Part shown: one piece after another, positions 29,604 to 39,419 of the stretch
Position numbering within the stretch: the stretch's first letter is position 1
How the letters are laid out: the number at the start of each line of letters is the position of its first letter
Source of the DNA: Pyrenophora tritici-repentis
Taxonomy: Eukaryota; Ascomycota; Dothideomycetes; Pleosporales; Pleosporaceae
DNA: 64,000 nucleotides
Reading direction: 5' to 3'
Assembly: GCF_003171515.1 (NCBI RefSeq)
Contig: NC_089394.1
Location: 3,162,001 to 3,226,000, forward strand
Notes under the pieces: model-generated
Databases searched by the model: none
Told to the model about the DNA's origin: nothing
Seen by the model: only the letters and a program-made list of their open reading frames with translations
Made by a program: the position numbers and the translations under genes

Positions 29604-31325
29604 TTGAACAACGACAACCACCTTAAGTTAAAAGACGACAAGTATCAAGAAGCAATTAAATACGTGTCTATGATGTCGACGAGGGAACACAATCTACCGA
29701 TGCTCAACGCTCGCAGCGGTTGGATCGATTGGTACAACTCCATCGAAGACCTTGCTAAGCGGAACGAGGTTTGGAAGTACTGCGATCCGCTAGGCATCGA
29801 GAACCTTGTCTTCACATCAACAAAACCATTAGACTCAGCAAGCAAGGACACTATCCAGAAGTTCCAAAGCTTGCAAAGCATCTTCGACTCTGGGAAGAAG
29901 AAATACGACAAAGTATCTGATCGCATCGACTACACTGTCTGTCAAGAGTTCAAGCAACACTACCTTGGCAAACATGACGTGAGGAGCAAGCTTGTCGCAC
30001 TCTCAGAAAGCATTCAGCCGAACGCGAAAGACCAAAGGCAAGACATCCGAACCGAGTTTGAGAAGCTCAGGAAAGGACCTGGTAACACAAGCCTGGACAA
30101 GTGGCTTGGCCGATGGCCCTCACTCGTCAACAGTGCCAAACGGTACACGATCGAGAACCTCAGCGAGCCGCAGATATGCGAAGCTTTCGTTGAAGCGTGC
30201 CAATATATTAACCCACCATTTTACAACTACATGAAGTCAAAAGACGCGCAATCCGAAAGCCAAGCGTCTGTCATCAGCCAGACGGCAATGGTTATGAAGA
30301 GAGTCTCGGATGCACTTATCACAGCGCTGAACACAATCAGCCCAGAACAAGCAAGCAGTGGTTCTACCATAATGAGCGGTTCAAGTGATGCTAACTCTGA
30401 CGATGCGGTCGACGAAGTCGATGCTCCCGCGGTACAAAGAGCACAGCACACGATTGACAGGACCCTCAGATCCTTCCGTAGGCTGAAGCCAACACTCTCT
30501 AATAATAGGATTACGATAAGCTTCTGCATCAAGCAATTTCGGAGCATGGCACCTCCGAGCGATAAAGTGTGTAACGGTTTGGGCCTTGCCCAGATCCACT
30601 CTAATACGAGTTGGGATAGCTCATGTACGGTCATCTATATATGTAGCTCACCCCACCTCAGATAGTCAATTCAGCGCAGTCCTCCCCCTCTCTCCACACC
30701 ATTACATAAAGCAGCAAGAGGTCGCGCAGCTCACGCTACGCTTCAGGGCAGAAAGCACGGTCGTGATCCGAAGACGTCAGATGAGGAGGATGGACAGCCA
30801 CGGCGGAAGCGAGAGGTGATTGGATCGAGCTCGGTCTCTGCGACCCAGCCGAGCTGTCTTCGAGACTGTGTTTGCGGACAAGCACACAAGTACGCTGATT
30901 GTTGGTACCTTAACCCTGCAAAGGCTCCGGCCAAATGGAGACCACAAGTTCACGTACAATCGGAAGTAATCACGGCCATCTCAGGAAGCAATCGCCAGCG
31001 CGAGAAGATAGAGAAAAGATATTCTCGCAGCAAGATCGCACTGCCTGATTTCTGGAATAGCAACAACGCAGATGATCAGTCTGAGAAGGCGACAAGCCAA
31101 GCCAGTTCTGCCACATTGACAGGTACGCGGCAGACTAGGCCTAGGGCTTCCTTTGCCATTTCTAGACATGCGTTAAGTACCACACGAAAACGCGAAAACG
31201 ATAGCTACTTTCGTCTCGACAACTGCGCGGATACTCACATTTGCAACGACAAGTCGCGCTTTACCCACTACCGTAGCCTGCAGGAGCTACCCCGCCGCCA
31301 AGCTCTACCTAAGCCAAGAATGTGA
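29604..31325 (+). pseudogene. Copia gag plus start of protease, interrupted by a solo LTR
   Basis: One frame runs from about 29550 (no certain ATG; TTG at 29604) through a UBN2-like gag (WIDWYNSIEDLAKRNEVW, LDKWLGRWPSLV). A CCHC-like knuckle (CVCGQAHKYADCW) and a protease-like LDNCADTHICNDKSRF follow, and it stops at 31325. A 139-bp solo LTR plus its 5-bp duplication (144 bp, divisible by three) sits at 30568-30711. The LTR contains a stop, but the gag frame resumes in phase after it. Integrase, RT and RNase H are missing, so this is the 5' piece of a Copia element whose rest was lost, perhaps at the Tc1-terminus fragment at 31352. Confidence 0.83.
30568..30706 (+). repeat. Solo LTR, 139 bp, with TAAAG duplication
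   Basis: TGTGTAACGG...CCATTACA, flanked by TAAAG at 30563-30567 and 30707-30711. It lies inside the gag frame. It is a different family from the LTRs of Copia-A, Copia-B and the TRIM. Confidence 0.88.
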
Positions 31326-31351
31326 AGTTGGCGCACGGGCCGAATATTCCT

Positions 31352-31372
31352 CACTAAAAACGAGCTCCTTCG
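31352..31372 (-). repeat. Orphan Tc1-type terminus
   Basis: CACTAAAAACGAGCTCCTTCG followed by TA matches the outer 20 bp of the Tc1-like terminus at 29302-29334, in the same orientation. It marks an excised or deleted relative. Confidence 0.65.
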
Positions 31373-31375
31373 TAC

Positions 31376-32038
31376 CAGTAACCGATAACCATGCTTTGCC
31401 ACCCGATCCCGACATTGGGTGATCGCAGCATTCTGTTTGCTGGGAGGCACACATTCTGAAGCCGTTTGCATGCAACAGGACACCCTGCTTCCAGCCGTCA
31501 GAACGTAAGCAGAACCCTGTGCTTATGCATCATGATTTAACCACGACGTACTTCTCATGCGGTCACATCAAATCCTATTATAGTGTTGTCGCGGTGTGAA
31601 ATGTCGAACTACAAAAAGGCCGACCTTCCTGCAGTTGTAGCATGAAGGTATATATAGTGGATAGTCTGACATGAAAACTGCGCATATGCAGAAGGAATTG
31701 AAGGATCGAACTGCGTTTCTATTGTATGTTGCTATGAACAATGTATGTAGTAGGAAAGCGGTGATGTGTAGAGCAACGGTCAGGTGTACTACGTGATACG
31801 GCAGTGGAGACATGGAACTGTGATATGTACTTCGTAGGTGAAGCTACGGTGAGTTATCTAGTGGGGACTGTAAATAATGCTAGTCCAAAATAGGTATAGG
31901 TCCTTCTCTGGGCATAGTCACATAGTTGTACATACTAACACCGTGACAATTCGTCACTCAACTGGCCCGATTCTACACTGTCCTCATTCTCAATCCGTCT
32001 AGAGGCGCCACAGCCAATTCATACTATCTCGCCTCAAG
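31376..32038. other. Relic region with an old pogo-like terminus
   Basis: About 31640-31950 weakly follows the terminal sequence at 52256-52422 (GCGCATATGCAG, GAAGGATYGAACTG, CCGTGACA end at about 31950). No frame survives. The last 60 bp should hold the promoter of the zinc-finger gene. Confidence 0.5.
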
Positions 32039-32900
32039 ATGTATCCCGAATGCGGGCAATGCGACAGACGATTCAGCAGCTGGGCCGCGGCCCGACAGCA
32101 CATGAACGCAGTCGGCCACGTATTCGAGTGCGACTTTTGCGATCTTGCCTTCTACGACTCGAGAGACCTTGAAGATCACCAGCAGGACGAAGGACACTAC
32201 GGTCCCAGGTACGAGTGCGAAGCCTGCGATGAGTGGTATGACACATTTGCCCGCATCAAGCAGCACATGAACAGCCACGGCCACTGGCGCAACCACTACT
32301 GTAACGATTGCAACAAGGGTTTCGAGAACGAGAACAACCTGCACATTGTGAGTTTGGACCCCTCAGCCACATGCCGTTTCTGATCCCACGTAGCATCTCA
32401 ACAGCCGTATCCACCGCGGCTCTAACATCACATGTCCCTTCTGCAAACGCGGCTTCGCAACAGCCACAGGTGTAACGCACCACCTCGAAACCGGCTCGTG
32501 CTCAAAAGCTCGCCAGCTCAACCGCGACACCATCCTGGCCGAAGTCCGCCGCCGCGACCCGAACCAACTCATCACAAAGAAGCTCCTGACGTACCCCGAC
32601 TCCGGTTCGAGCATCACGGCTACTTCTGCATCCTACAATTGCGACACGCGCCTCTACGAATGCTACTTGTGCCACAAGGGCTTCAGGGAACTCAAGAGTC
32701 TGAACGCTCACGTCAATTCGCCGGTACATAAGGAGAAGGTGTATCACTGCCCGGGCAGGGCATGTGCTAGGGAGTTCCGGGCGCTTGCGGCGCTGTTCAA
32801 TCATCTTGAGAGCGAAAGCTGTGGTGCGGTGAGGTTCGATGCTGTGCAGAGGAACGTGTGTGGGTTTCTGAGTGGGAAGAGGATGATTGGGTTTCCCTGA
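32039..32900 (+). CDS. C2H2 zinc-finger protein (271 aa, two exons), intact
   Basis: Exon 1 (32039-32347) and exon 2 (32394-32900) are joined by a 46-bp intron (GTGAGT...CGTAG) that falls inside a finger. CNDCNKGFENENNLHI continues as HLNSRIH, which confirms the splice. About six C2H2 or C2HC fingers follow one another: CGQCDRRF..H, CDFCDLAF..H, CEACDEWY..H, CNDCNKGF..H, CPFCKRGF..H and CYLCHKGF..H. A further CPGRACAREF unit lies near the C-terminus, which ends MIGFP. Spaced fingers of this kind occur in ascomycete nucleic-acid-binding proteins of unknown target. No stop or frameshift is present. It is one of few intact host genes in this window. Confidence 0.88.
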
Positions 32901-33153
32901 ATGCCTGTTGTATTGTCGCTCTTGCGCTTCGATAGAGTTTCCATACATTTTAGCGTTTTCAAGAAGAAGACGACTTCGAGCATGCGCAACGGGTGTTTAT
33001 TGCTTCGATGTATAATTGTCAGCATCTACGCCTACCTAGGAGTAACGTATTGTATCAGTCATCGGCCAGCCCCAAAACCCACCAAAAAACACGAAAACCG
33101 CACCTTCAGATCTCAACAACAGCTTGGTAGAAACATTTGATAATTTAAACATA

Positions 33154-34979
33154 ACCTGTTTTATCAGTGAGCGCCCCACCTCAGTGAGCGCCCCACGAAC
33201 ACCAGCGAAGCGCATGCGCGACACTCAACACGTAATGTCTCAACAACCACAACCTCACAAGCCCTATACTGAAGCTGACGTGCAGCTTGCCCTCTCTGAC
33301 ATTAAATGCGACCAGATTACGAGCCTGCGACGTGCTGAGGCAGTCTACAGCGTTCCTCGTAGGACGATACAACGACGACGCGACGGGAAGCCCTCTAGAC
33401 GCGACTGCGAGCCCAGATCAAAGCGCCTGACGAAGCTAGAAGAGGAAGTGATTCTGCAGCGTATACTTGACGAGAACCTACGTGGAGTACCGCCCTCAAA
33501 GCTACACGTACAAGATATGGCTGATAGACTGCTGCGCGACCGCGGCGGTGAGCCTGTTGGTAAATGCTGGGTTGACAGGTTTATTAAGCGTACACCTGAG
33601 CTGCGCACGCGCTGGACTCGTCCATACGATCACCAGCGAGCTCTCTGTGAAGACCCAGCGATCATCGAGCCCTGGTTCACGCTGGTTCAGAACATGAAGG
33701 CGAAGTACGGTATTGTGGACGACGACATGTACAACTTTGACGAGTCTGGCTTCCTGATGGGCAAGATATCTTCACAACTTGTTGTGACAGGCATAGAGAA
33801 ACCTGGGAAAGCGAAGAAGCTTCAGCCTGGTGATCGCGAGTGGACTACGTAAATACAGGGCGTCAGCGCAACAGGGCGTGTTATCCCACCCTTCCTCATC
33901 TTTGCCGGCAAGGTTCTTATCTCTAACTGGTTTACTGAGGACCTCCCACGCAACTGGGTTATTCAAGTAAGCCCAACAGGCTGGACGAACAACAATCTAG
34001 CGCTCGCCTGGCTTGATCACTTTGATACGCATGCGAGGCCTGTAGGAGCGTATAGGCTGCTGATTATCGACGGCCACGAGAGCCATTGCTCGATAGATTT
34101 CCAGGATCGCTGCAAGGAGAAGAAGATTATTGCCCTCTGTATGCCTCCACACTCGTCGCACCTCCTGCAGCCGCTTGACGTCGCCTGTTTCTCGCCATTG
34201 AAGCGCGCGTACGGTGATCAGATCTCAGCCTTGGCACGCGATCGCATCAACCACATCAGCAAACAGACCTTCTTACCAGCCTTTGAAGTAGCTTTTGAGA
34301 AGGCGTTTACAAGAGAGAATGCTTGCGCAGGGTTTCGAGGCGCTGGATTGTCTCCACATGATCCACAGGCTGTGTTATCGAAGCTGGATGTGCAGCTGCG
34401 TACGCAAACTCCACCACAGCAAGTCGACGCCGCTTGGGAGGCGAAAACACCACGCAACGCCAAAGAAATGGAGGCGCAATTAACACTGGTTCGAAACAGG
34501 ATGAAAATCCATCGAGGGTCTCCAGCAAGTTCACTTGATGAGCAGGTGCGGCAGCTGACAAAAGGCGCGCAGCAGATGGCTCATGAGATGGTGTTGATGC
34601 GCGCAGAGATAGTGCGCCTTAATACTGCTACTGAAGCAGCAACAAAGCGTAAAAGTCGCAAGAGACGCTACGTACGGGCAGAGGAGACACTAACAGTCGG
34701 CGAGGTATTAGACTTAATTGCTGAAAGGGAGGGTGGCAGACGTGAGGAGAGTGAGGAGCCGGCGAAGAGGGTGCGCGCAGGGCGACGCTGCGGCCGTTGC
34801 GGTGAGATTGGGCACAACTCTCGCACCTGCAAGGTAGAAATTGAGGATATAAATAATAGTGACGCTTCTGAATAATACTATACTGTTGCAAGAGTACAAA
34901 ATTTGTGTTGTGGTGCTGAGCTACGTCGCTGCGCGTACGCCTCGCTGGTGTTCGTGGGGCACTCACTGATAAAACAGGT
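33154..34979 (+). mobile_element. Complete pogo-type (Tc5/CENP-B-like) transposon, 1826 bp
   Basis: Inverted ends of about 46 bp start ACCTGTTTTATCAGTGAG and are flanked by TA at 33152-33153 and 34980-34981. The left end carries an extra tandem copy of a 17-bp piece (CTCAGTGAGCGCCCCAC) that the right end lacks. One transposase frame fills the interior. Confidence 0.92.
33214..34875 (+). pseudogene. pogo-type transposase with one in-frame TAA
   Basis: It starts at ATG 33214 (MRDTQHVMSQQ). A psq-type helix-turn-helix (SLRRAEAVYSVPRRTIQRR) is followed by a CENP-B-type HTH (KLHVQDMADRLL...GKCWVDRFIKR). The DDE core has YNFDESGFLMG, IIDGHESHCS and MPPHSSHLLQPLDVACFSPLK. The C-terminus has a coiled region and a CCHC knuckle (CGRCGEIGHNSRTC). 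TAA at 33850-33852 separates EWTT from IQGVSATGR in the same frame. Everything else is open, so a single change inactivated it. A family relative on another locus could still act on its ends. Confidence 0.9.
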
Positions 34980-35077
34980 TAACCTTGATGTAATCATCTC
35001 CGTTTTGAAGCCGCTAAAGCCCACCTGTTCGCGTATACCAACGCGTTTTTGGTGTTACACTTGCCTCTATCGTCGCT

Positions 35078-35395
35078 ATGCCGCCTACTCGACCCCCTAA
35101 ACGTCCGCGCAGAGACGCGTTTGCACCAAACAAGCGCGCCAAGGTCGCTGCTCGCAGTATAGAGTCGCAGCCTATCCACATTAATAAGAGCTAACAGCCA
35201 GCTCAGCGTCTATCACCGCGCAAAGCCCTGGCGACTGTCGCGTCCCAGGCTACCGAGCCGCCCACCTTCGAATCGCAGTTGCGCGAGAGTCAGCCTAAAG
35301 CCGCTATCGTAGCGCTAACCGAGGGCAGCAGCGCCGCGACAGTTGCTATAATTAAGGACGACGAGGACGGCAACGAGGATCGTGTTACGAACCTA
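35078..35395 (+). pseudogene. 5' fragment of a hAT transposase (relative of 8587-9563)
   Basis: MPPTRPPKRPRRDAF..., Lys/Arg-rich, has one TAA (35192-35194) and then PTFESQLRESQPK, matching STFESQFRDS of the copy at 8.6 kb. The leaders before the ATGs also resemble each other. The frame loses similarity near 35395. Confidence 0.7.
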
Positions 35396-37519
35396 AGGAG
35401 AGGACACAGTGCAAGATATGAAGGGCAGAAGGATGGAGACCTTGTCGGAATCCCTTCTCAGACAAAGGCGTACAAAGGTGTACAAGGACCAATGACGTAA
35501 GCCTGCCCCGCATCCCATAACGTGTCTGTGCGCGTGATGCCCATAATCGCGTGCCGCACACCCCACCAATATCGCGACGACGGCAAAGTTGAGGCTGTGC
35601 AGCCACGTACAATAACTATTATCGCGAGATTTTCCGGTGTATTGATCTATAGACGTAGCTCTACAACTTTGTCTATCTATATTTTGCCGGAGTATTGACG
35701 GCCCGGCCGCGTCGGGTGGTTGTTGGTGGGGAGCCGGTGCAGCCACCTCAGCCAGAGTGCCACCGCCAGCACCACCCACGCGTCGTTTTTTTGGCTGTTG
35801 CTTTGCAGCGGGCTTTGAAGCCTTACGCTTGCCCGATTGGGGTTGTTGTATAGCCTTTGCAGCGTCGCGATCGCGTCGTTTGGCGTCAAGTTCGGCAGCC
35901 TTTACAGCCTTGGCTTCATCCCGCACCTTCTTTGCCTCCTCACGCGCCGCCCGCGCTGCCTCTTTGATCTTAAGTTGATAGATCCTGTTGTTCTCCTTTG
36001 CCTCTTTCAACTCTATCTTATCAAGTAGCTCTTTCTCCTTCTCCTTCTCCTTCACTAGCTGCCTGAAGCGGGCCTCTCGAAGCTTGCACGGCGACCACCA
36101 AACTGCCCCTGAATGGAACGCTTTTCGCTGCTGTAGATCTAGGGGAGGTTCGTGCCGATTGCGGGGCTTCTGGTGAACGTGTAGCGCCGCGCGCAGTGCG
36201 TCCTTCTCGTACTCGGCGATCTCTTTGGCAGCCTGGAGGCGGAGGAGTATTTCTGAGAGGTTGTTGGCCGCAATAGAGCTCGGATCGTAGGCCTGATTAA
36301 TGAGGTTCGTGATAGTAGCTCTACTCACGTTCACTAGTGGCGGCGGTGCTGTTAGTGTTGACTTTCGGAACTTTTTAAGTACTACTTCGGGATCTATAGG
36401 AGCTATCCCAGTGGCTTTAAATGCCTTCAACGCGTGCTTCTTAATGAAAGAGGAGTCCCAGGCAGGCTTGAAAAGACGGTAGAAGTCATCCTTCCTCACA
36501 GCTAAGAGACCGTGGCTCGCCTGGAGGTAGTGCTGCAAGCTGAGTGAGTACGCGGCTGCCAGAGGTTTGAACATTACCACATCGAGTGGCTGCAGCGTAT
36601 GGGTACTATGGGGGGGTAGTATGAGTAACATAATATTGTGGGCGATCGCATAGTCAATAAACTCCATAGTAACGTGACTCCCATGGCCGTCAAGGATGAG
36701 TAAGCGTGTGTGATTGCCGGCCTTCTCCTTCGTATGGCGATCAAACACCTGTTCGAGCCATGCCAGGCCTACCTGATCATTGGTCCACCCTGAGGGACTT
36801 GAGGTAACGTAGACTGGATCGTCAATTGCGATATCATCAACCCATCTGGCGTACATGTTGCCCGAAGTAGCTTCGTATATAATCGCGGGCGGTAACGTAC
36901 TCCCATCAGCACATATAGCAGCGATAACAGTGATCCAATCTCTGTTGCCGTCCTGTATCACTTTCTTAAAGCCCCCAGTCTCATATTTCTGCTTACTAAA
37001 CACTCTCTTACTCCTCCCCGTCACTCCAATAAGGAATCCCTTCTCATCCATATTATATACATCCTGCGCCCGAATATGGTGCTGAGCCATTTTAGTAGAT
37101 AGTAGATCAAAGTACGACTCGTACTTGTATACAGAATCAGCCCGGTGGCGATTGCGGTCCAAACCAGTTGACCAACGTGATATAATCGCGTCGGGATGAC
37201 GGTGAAAGAAGCGCGTCACCCAGCTTTGGGAGGTAGCCCTTCCGGCTATAGCACTAGCAAAGTTCTGGATCATAGTCCTCGTCGGTGGTAAGCCAGCCTC
37301 AGTAAGCTCGTCAATGTGCTCTAGAAGCTGTAGCTCCTGGTGTGGGTGAAGGAGTTGCTGATTACGTGATTTGGCTTCATTTGAGCCCCGGATCTGTTGA
37401 TGGCGTCGCGACAACGTAGAGCGATCAACACCAAAGCGGCGCGCAACCTCAGAGTATGTAAATTTATCTCCGGGATCACGCGATTCAATAGCTTCAATCG
37501 CAGCGTTGATACAACTCAT
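35393..37519 (-). CDS. Fot1/pogo-type transposase, intact, frame runs out through the TIR
   Basis: ATG 37519 (MSCINAAIEAIESRDPGDKF). Domain order: psq-like HTH (FGVDRSTLSRRHQ), then CENP-B HTH (SQSWVTRFFHRHPDAI). The DDE core has YNMDEKGFLIGVTGRSKR, LLILDGHGSHVTMEF and LPPHSTHTLQPLDVVMFKPL. A Lys/Glu-rich coiled coil and a basic tail (KRKASKPAAKQQPKKRR) follow. The frame has no stop inside the element; it passes through the terminal repeat and stops in flanking DNA at 35393. The last 40 or so residues are therefore host-encoded. The functional part probably ends near 35700. Confidence 0.9.
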   Translation of the reverse strand: MSCINAAIEAIESRDPGDKFTYSEVARRFGVDRSTLSRRHQQIRGSNEAKSRNQQLLHPHQELQLLEHIDELTEAGLPPTRTMIQNFASAIAGRATSQSWVTRFFHRHPDAIISRWSTGLDRNRHRADSVYKYESYFDLLSTKMAQHHIRAQDVYNMDEKGFLIGVTGRSKRVFSKQKYETGGFKKVIQDGNRDWITVIAAICADGSTLPPAIIYEATSGNMYARWVDDIAIDDPVYVTSSPSGWTNDQVGLAWLEQVFDRHTKEKAGNHTRLLILDGHGSHVTMEFIDYAIAHNIMLLILPPHSTHTLQPLDVVMFKPLAAAYSLSLQHYLQASHGLLAVRKDDFYRLFKPAWDSSFIKKHALKAFKATGIAPIDPEVVLKKFRKSTLTAPPPLVNVSRATITNLINQAYDPSSIAANNLSEILLRLQAAKEIAEYEKDALRAALHVHQKPRNRHEPPLDLQQRKAFHSGAVWWSPCKLREARFRQLVKEKEKEKELLDKIELKEAKENNRIYQLKIKEAARAAREEAKKVRDEAKAVKAAELDAKRRDRDAAKAIQQPQSGKRKASKPAAKQQPKKRRVGGAGGGTLAEVAAPAPHQQPPDAAGPSILRQNIDRQSCRATSIDQYTGKSRDNSYCTWLHSLNFAVVAILVGCAARDYGHHAHRHVMGCGAGLRHWSLYTFVRLCLRRDSDKVSILLPFISCTVSSP

Positions 37520-37619
37520 GGTTGTGGAGTTATGGGTGGTTGAAGTGGTAAGGGTGGATTGGTGTTGATGTTGCGGGGTGTGCGGCACGCGATTATGGGC
37601 ATCACGCGCACAGACACGT
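35520..37619 (-). mobile_element. Complete Fot1/pogo-type transposon, 2100 bp
   Basis: About 44-bp terminal inverted repeats (ACGTGTCTGTGCGCGTGATG...) match perfectly by eye. They are flanked by TA at 35518-35519 and 37620-37621. The transposase is uninterrupted. Perfect ends and an open frame suggest a recent, potentially active insertion. Confidence 0.93.
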
Positions 37620-37621
37620 TA

Positions 37622-38025
37622 AAGCTTGGCGGAACGCCACCATGGGACATGTCACGTGTGTCCCAAGGAATCCCACGATGTACCACGATGTCCCACGCAT
37701 GGGACAGTGTAGGACAACGTAGGACGTATAGGACATAGGACATTCGTTAGTATATAACAATAGGCAATGAGCCCTTACGGTTCATTGTGTTCAACTTTGA
37801 AATCTAAGGATTAGTACTTGATTCTCAACTCCCCGTATATTACATCGATCTACCAATCGTGCTATACACCCTCGTGTCCATCGCATCACTCTATCCCCGA
37901 GAACCAACCCAAGATCATCTTCGGACGACCTTCACAGATCGCGACAAGGGTCTTGATGATCGCTTTGCCGACAACTTTAACGGCATAGATTAGTCGCGTT
38001 TACCGCTATATTGCAAGCCTGTAGC
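37622..38025. other. Gene-free flank between Fot1 and the histone-bearing hAT
   Basis: 37640-37745 is dense in GGGAC/GTCCC and TAGGAC repeats. About 37888-37915 (CTATCCCCGAGAACCAACCC) recurs at 45951-45970. No coding frame. Confidence 0.5.
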
Positions 38026-38182
38026 TACGCTGGCAAATGGGTCGGGGTGTGGTTGGGGTTGGGTTAGAAATTTTGCGACCCCAACCCAGCCCCAACCCAT
38101 TTGTCAGCGCCAAGCTTAGGGTTGGGTTGGGGTTGGGTTGGGGTCGCACGGACCATGGGTTAGGGTTGGGTTATAGTAAAAA
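38026..38182 (+). repeat. Left GGGTT-rich terminus of the hAT, with foldback
   Basis: The outermost 85 bp form a foldback (TACGCTGGCAAATGGGTCGG ... CCCATTTGTCAGCGCC). The inner part matches the right end inverted. Confidence 0.78.
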
Positions 38183-38337
38183 AATTGCAAGATGTATAAT
38201 ATAGATTTCAATAAAAGAAAAGTTTATATAGTATCACAGTAGATTAACACAGTGTAGCATTAACTAGTTTCATTTATAATATACAGAGGCTTCGCCAGCT
38301 AGCATTTAAGCACGTGTATCTAGATATATCTTATAAT

Positions 38338-38909
38338 CTAGAGAAAAGCTAGTAACTCGCGCGCAAAGTAGCGCCTAGCCAATTGAGAATCCTTCTCTTG
38401 AATAGTAACCCTCTTTGCGTGAATAGCATTGATGTTGCAGTCTATAAAAGTTATTAAATGAAAAATAGTATAGGGTAGATAGACTATACCCTCAAAATAA
38501 CCAACTAAGAAAGCTTCTGTAGCTTCCTGAAGAGCTTCGATTGCAGATCGTTGAAAGCGGATATCGGCCTTGTGCACCTGTGCAAATTCGCGCACTACGC
38601 GGGAAAAGGGGAGTTTTCGCAAGAGTAGTTCAAAACCTCTCTGGTATCTCTTGATTTCCCGTAATGCGACAGCTAAGCTAAATTAGAAAATAGCTGTGAT
38701 AAACGACTGTGATAACCTACTGCCGGCCTTAAACTTGCGCTTCTTCTTAACAGCTACAGGTGCCTTTCGCGTAGACTTTCCTGCTACTTGACGTCTAGCC
38801 TTACTAGCAAGGGCCTTCTGAGCCGGCTTGCCGCCAGTAACTGTCTTGCCATCAGGACCACCCGGCCGGCTTTACCGGTGACCTTAGGCCGTGGTTTTGT
38901 CCTTGCCAT
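38338..38909 (-). pseudogene. Histone H3-like gene inside the hAT element (three exons, one frameshift)
   Basis: Exon 1 (38721-38909) starts MARTK, as H3 does. After one frameshift near 38861-38875 it gives a Lys-rich tail (KSTRKAP, KKKRKFKAG). A 48-bp intron (38673-38720) joins it to exon 2 (38490-38672): [50 protein letters not shown] second 48-bp intron (38442-38489) joins exon 3: [18 protein letters not shown] and QLARR, with a 9-residue C-terminal extension. The histone fold is complete; alpha-N, L1 and L2 residues diverge from canonical H3. Both splice joints restore H3 colinearity exactly. The H3K9-K14 part of the tail is not conserved. The frameshift may make this copy a pseudogene, or exon 1 may splice differently. 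It is a divergent H3 variant, not a copied canonical H3. Confidence 0.85.
38673..38720 (-). other. Intron 1 of the H3-like gene (TTATCACAG family)
   Basis: GTAGG-TTATCACAG-TCGT-TTATCACAG...CTAATTTAGCTTAG, 48 bp. It joins ..KAG(A) to (CT)VALREI. Confidence 0.8.
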
Positions 38910-39419
38910 TGCGTAGTAGAGTAGATGATGAACGTAGGCGACGTATGTGATTAATTACTGTGATAAATGTGGTCGACAATTAAGAAAGTAGTAGGCTGAA
39001 AGAGTTAGGTAGCTGGAAAGTTTGGGCGACGGCAATTTCCCGATTTCCGCACTAGTAAAGGCAGCAGCGCACGGACTGCATGACGTAATTTGCTGTTTCA
39101 CGATCGCATACAACCATTTCTGTTGCAAAATCAGTAGCGAGCATATCATACAAACGTGTTAAACTGCTGTGATAAACGCCGAGCTCGCGCATGCGTGCAG
39201 CCCAAAAATGAAGGAATCATCGATGTGTTGATCATTTTGGGTAATTTCCGCGTTTTCGCGCTAGCGCAGGCAGCAGCGCACGGACCATTTCTAGGTGAGC
39301 ATAATGCTGTCTACCCATTTCTCCAGCCCCTGACGCCCAGTAACTCCCAACACCTAATAACTCTCTTTACTACATTGAAAACACCCCATTTACAACAGCG
39401 CATTATCACAGTCCCCGCC
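38910..39419. promoter_or_regulatory. Divergent promoter region between H3-like and accessory gene
   Basis: 510 bp between two opposite starts. A block ending GGCAGCAGCGCACGGA occurs twice as a direct repeat (about 39040-39080 and 39243-39284). The TTATCACAG motif occurs three times (38958-38966 and 39167-39175 on the minus strand, 39403-39411 on the plus strand). Co-expression is an inference from the arrangement. Confidence 0.6.
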
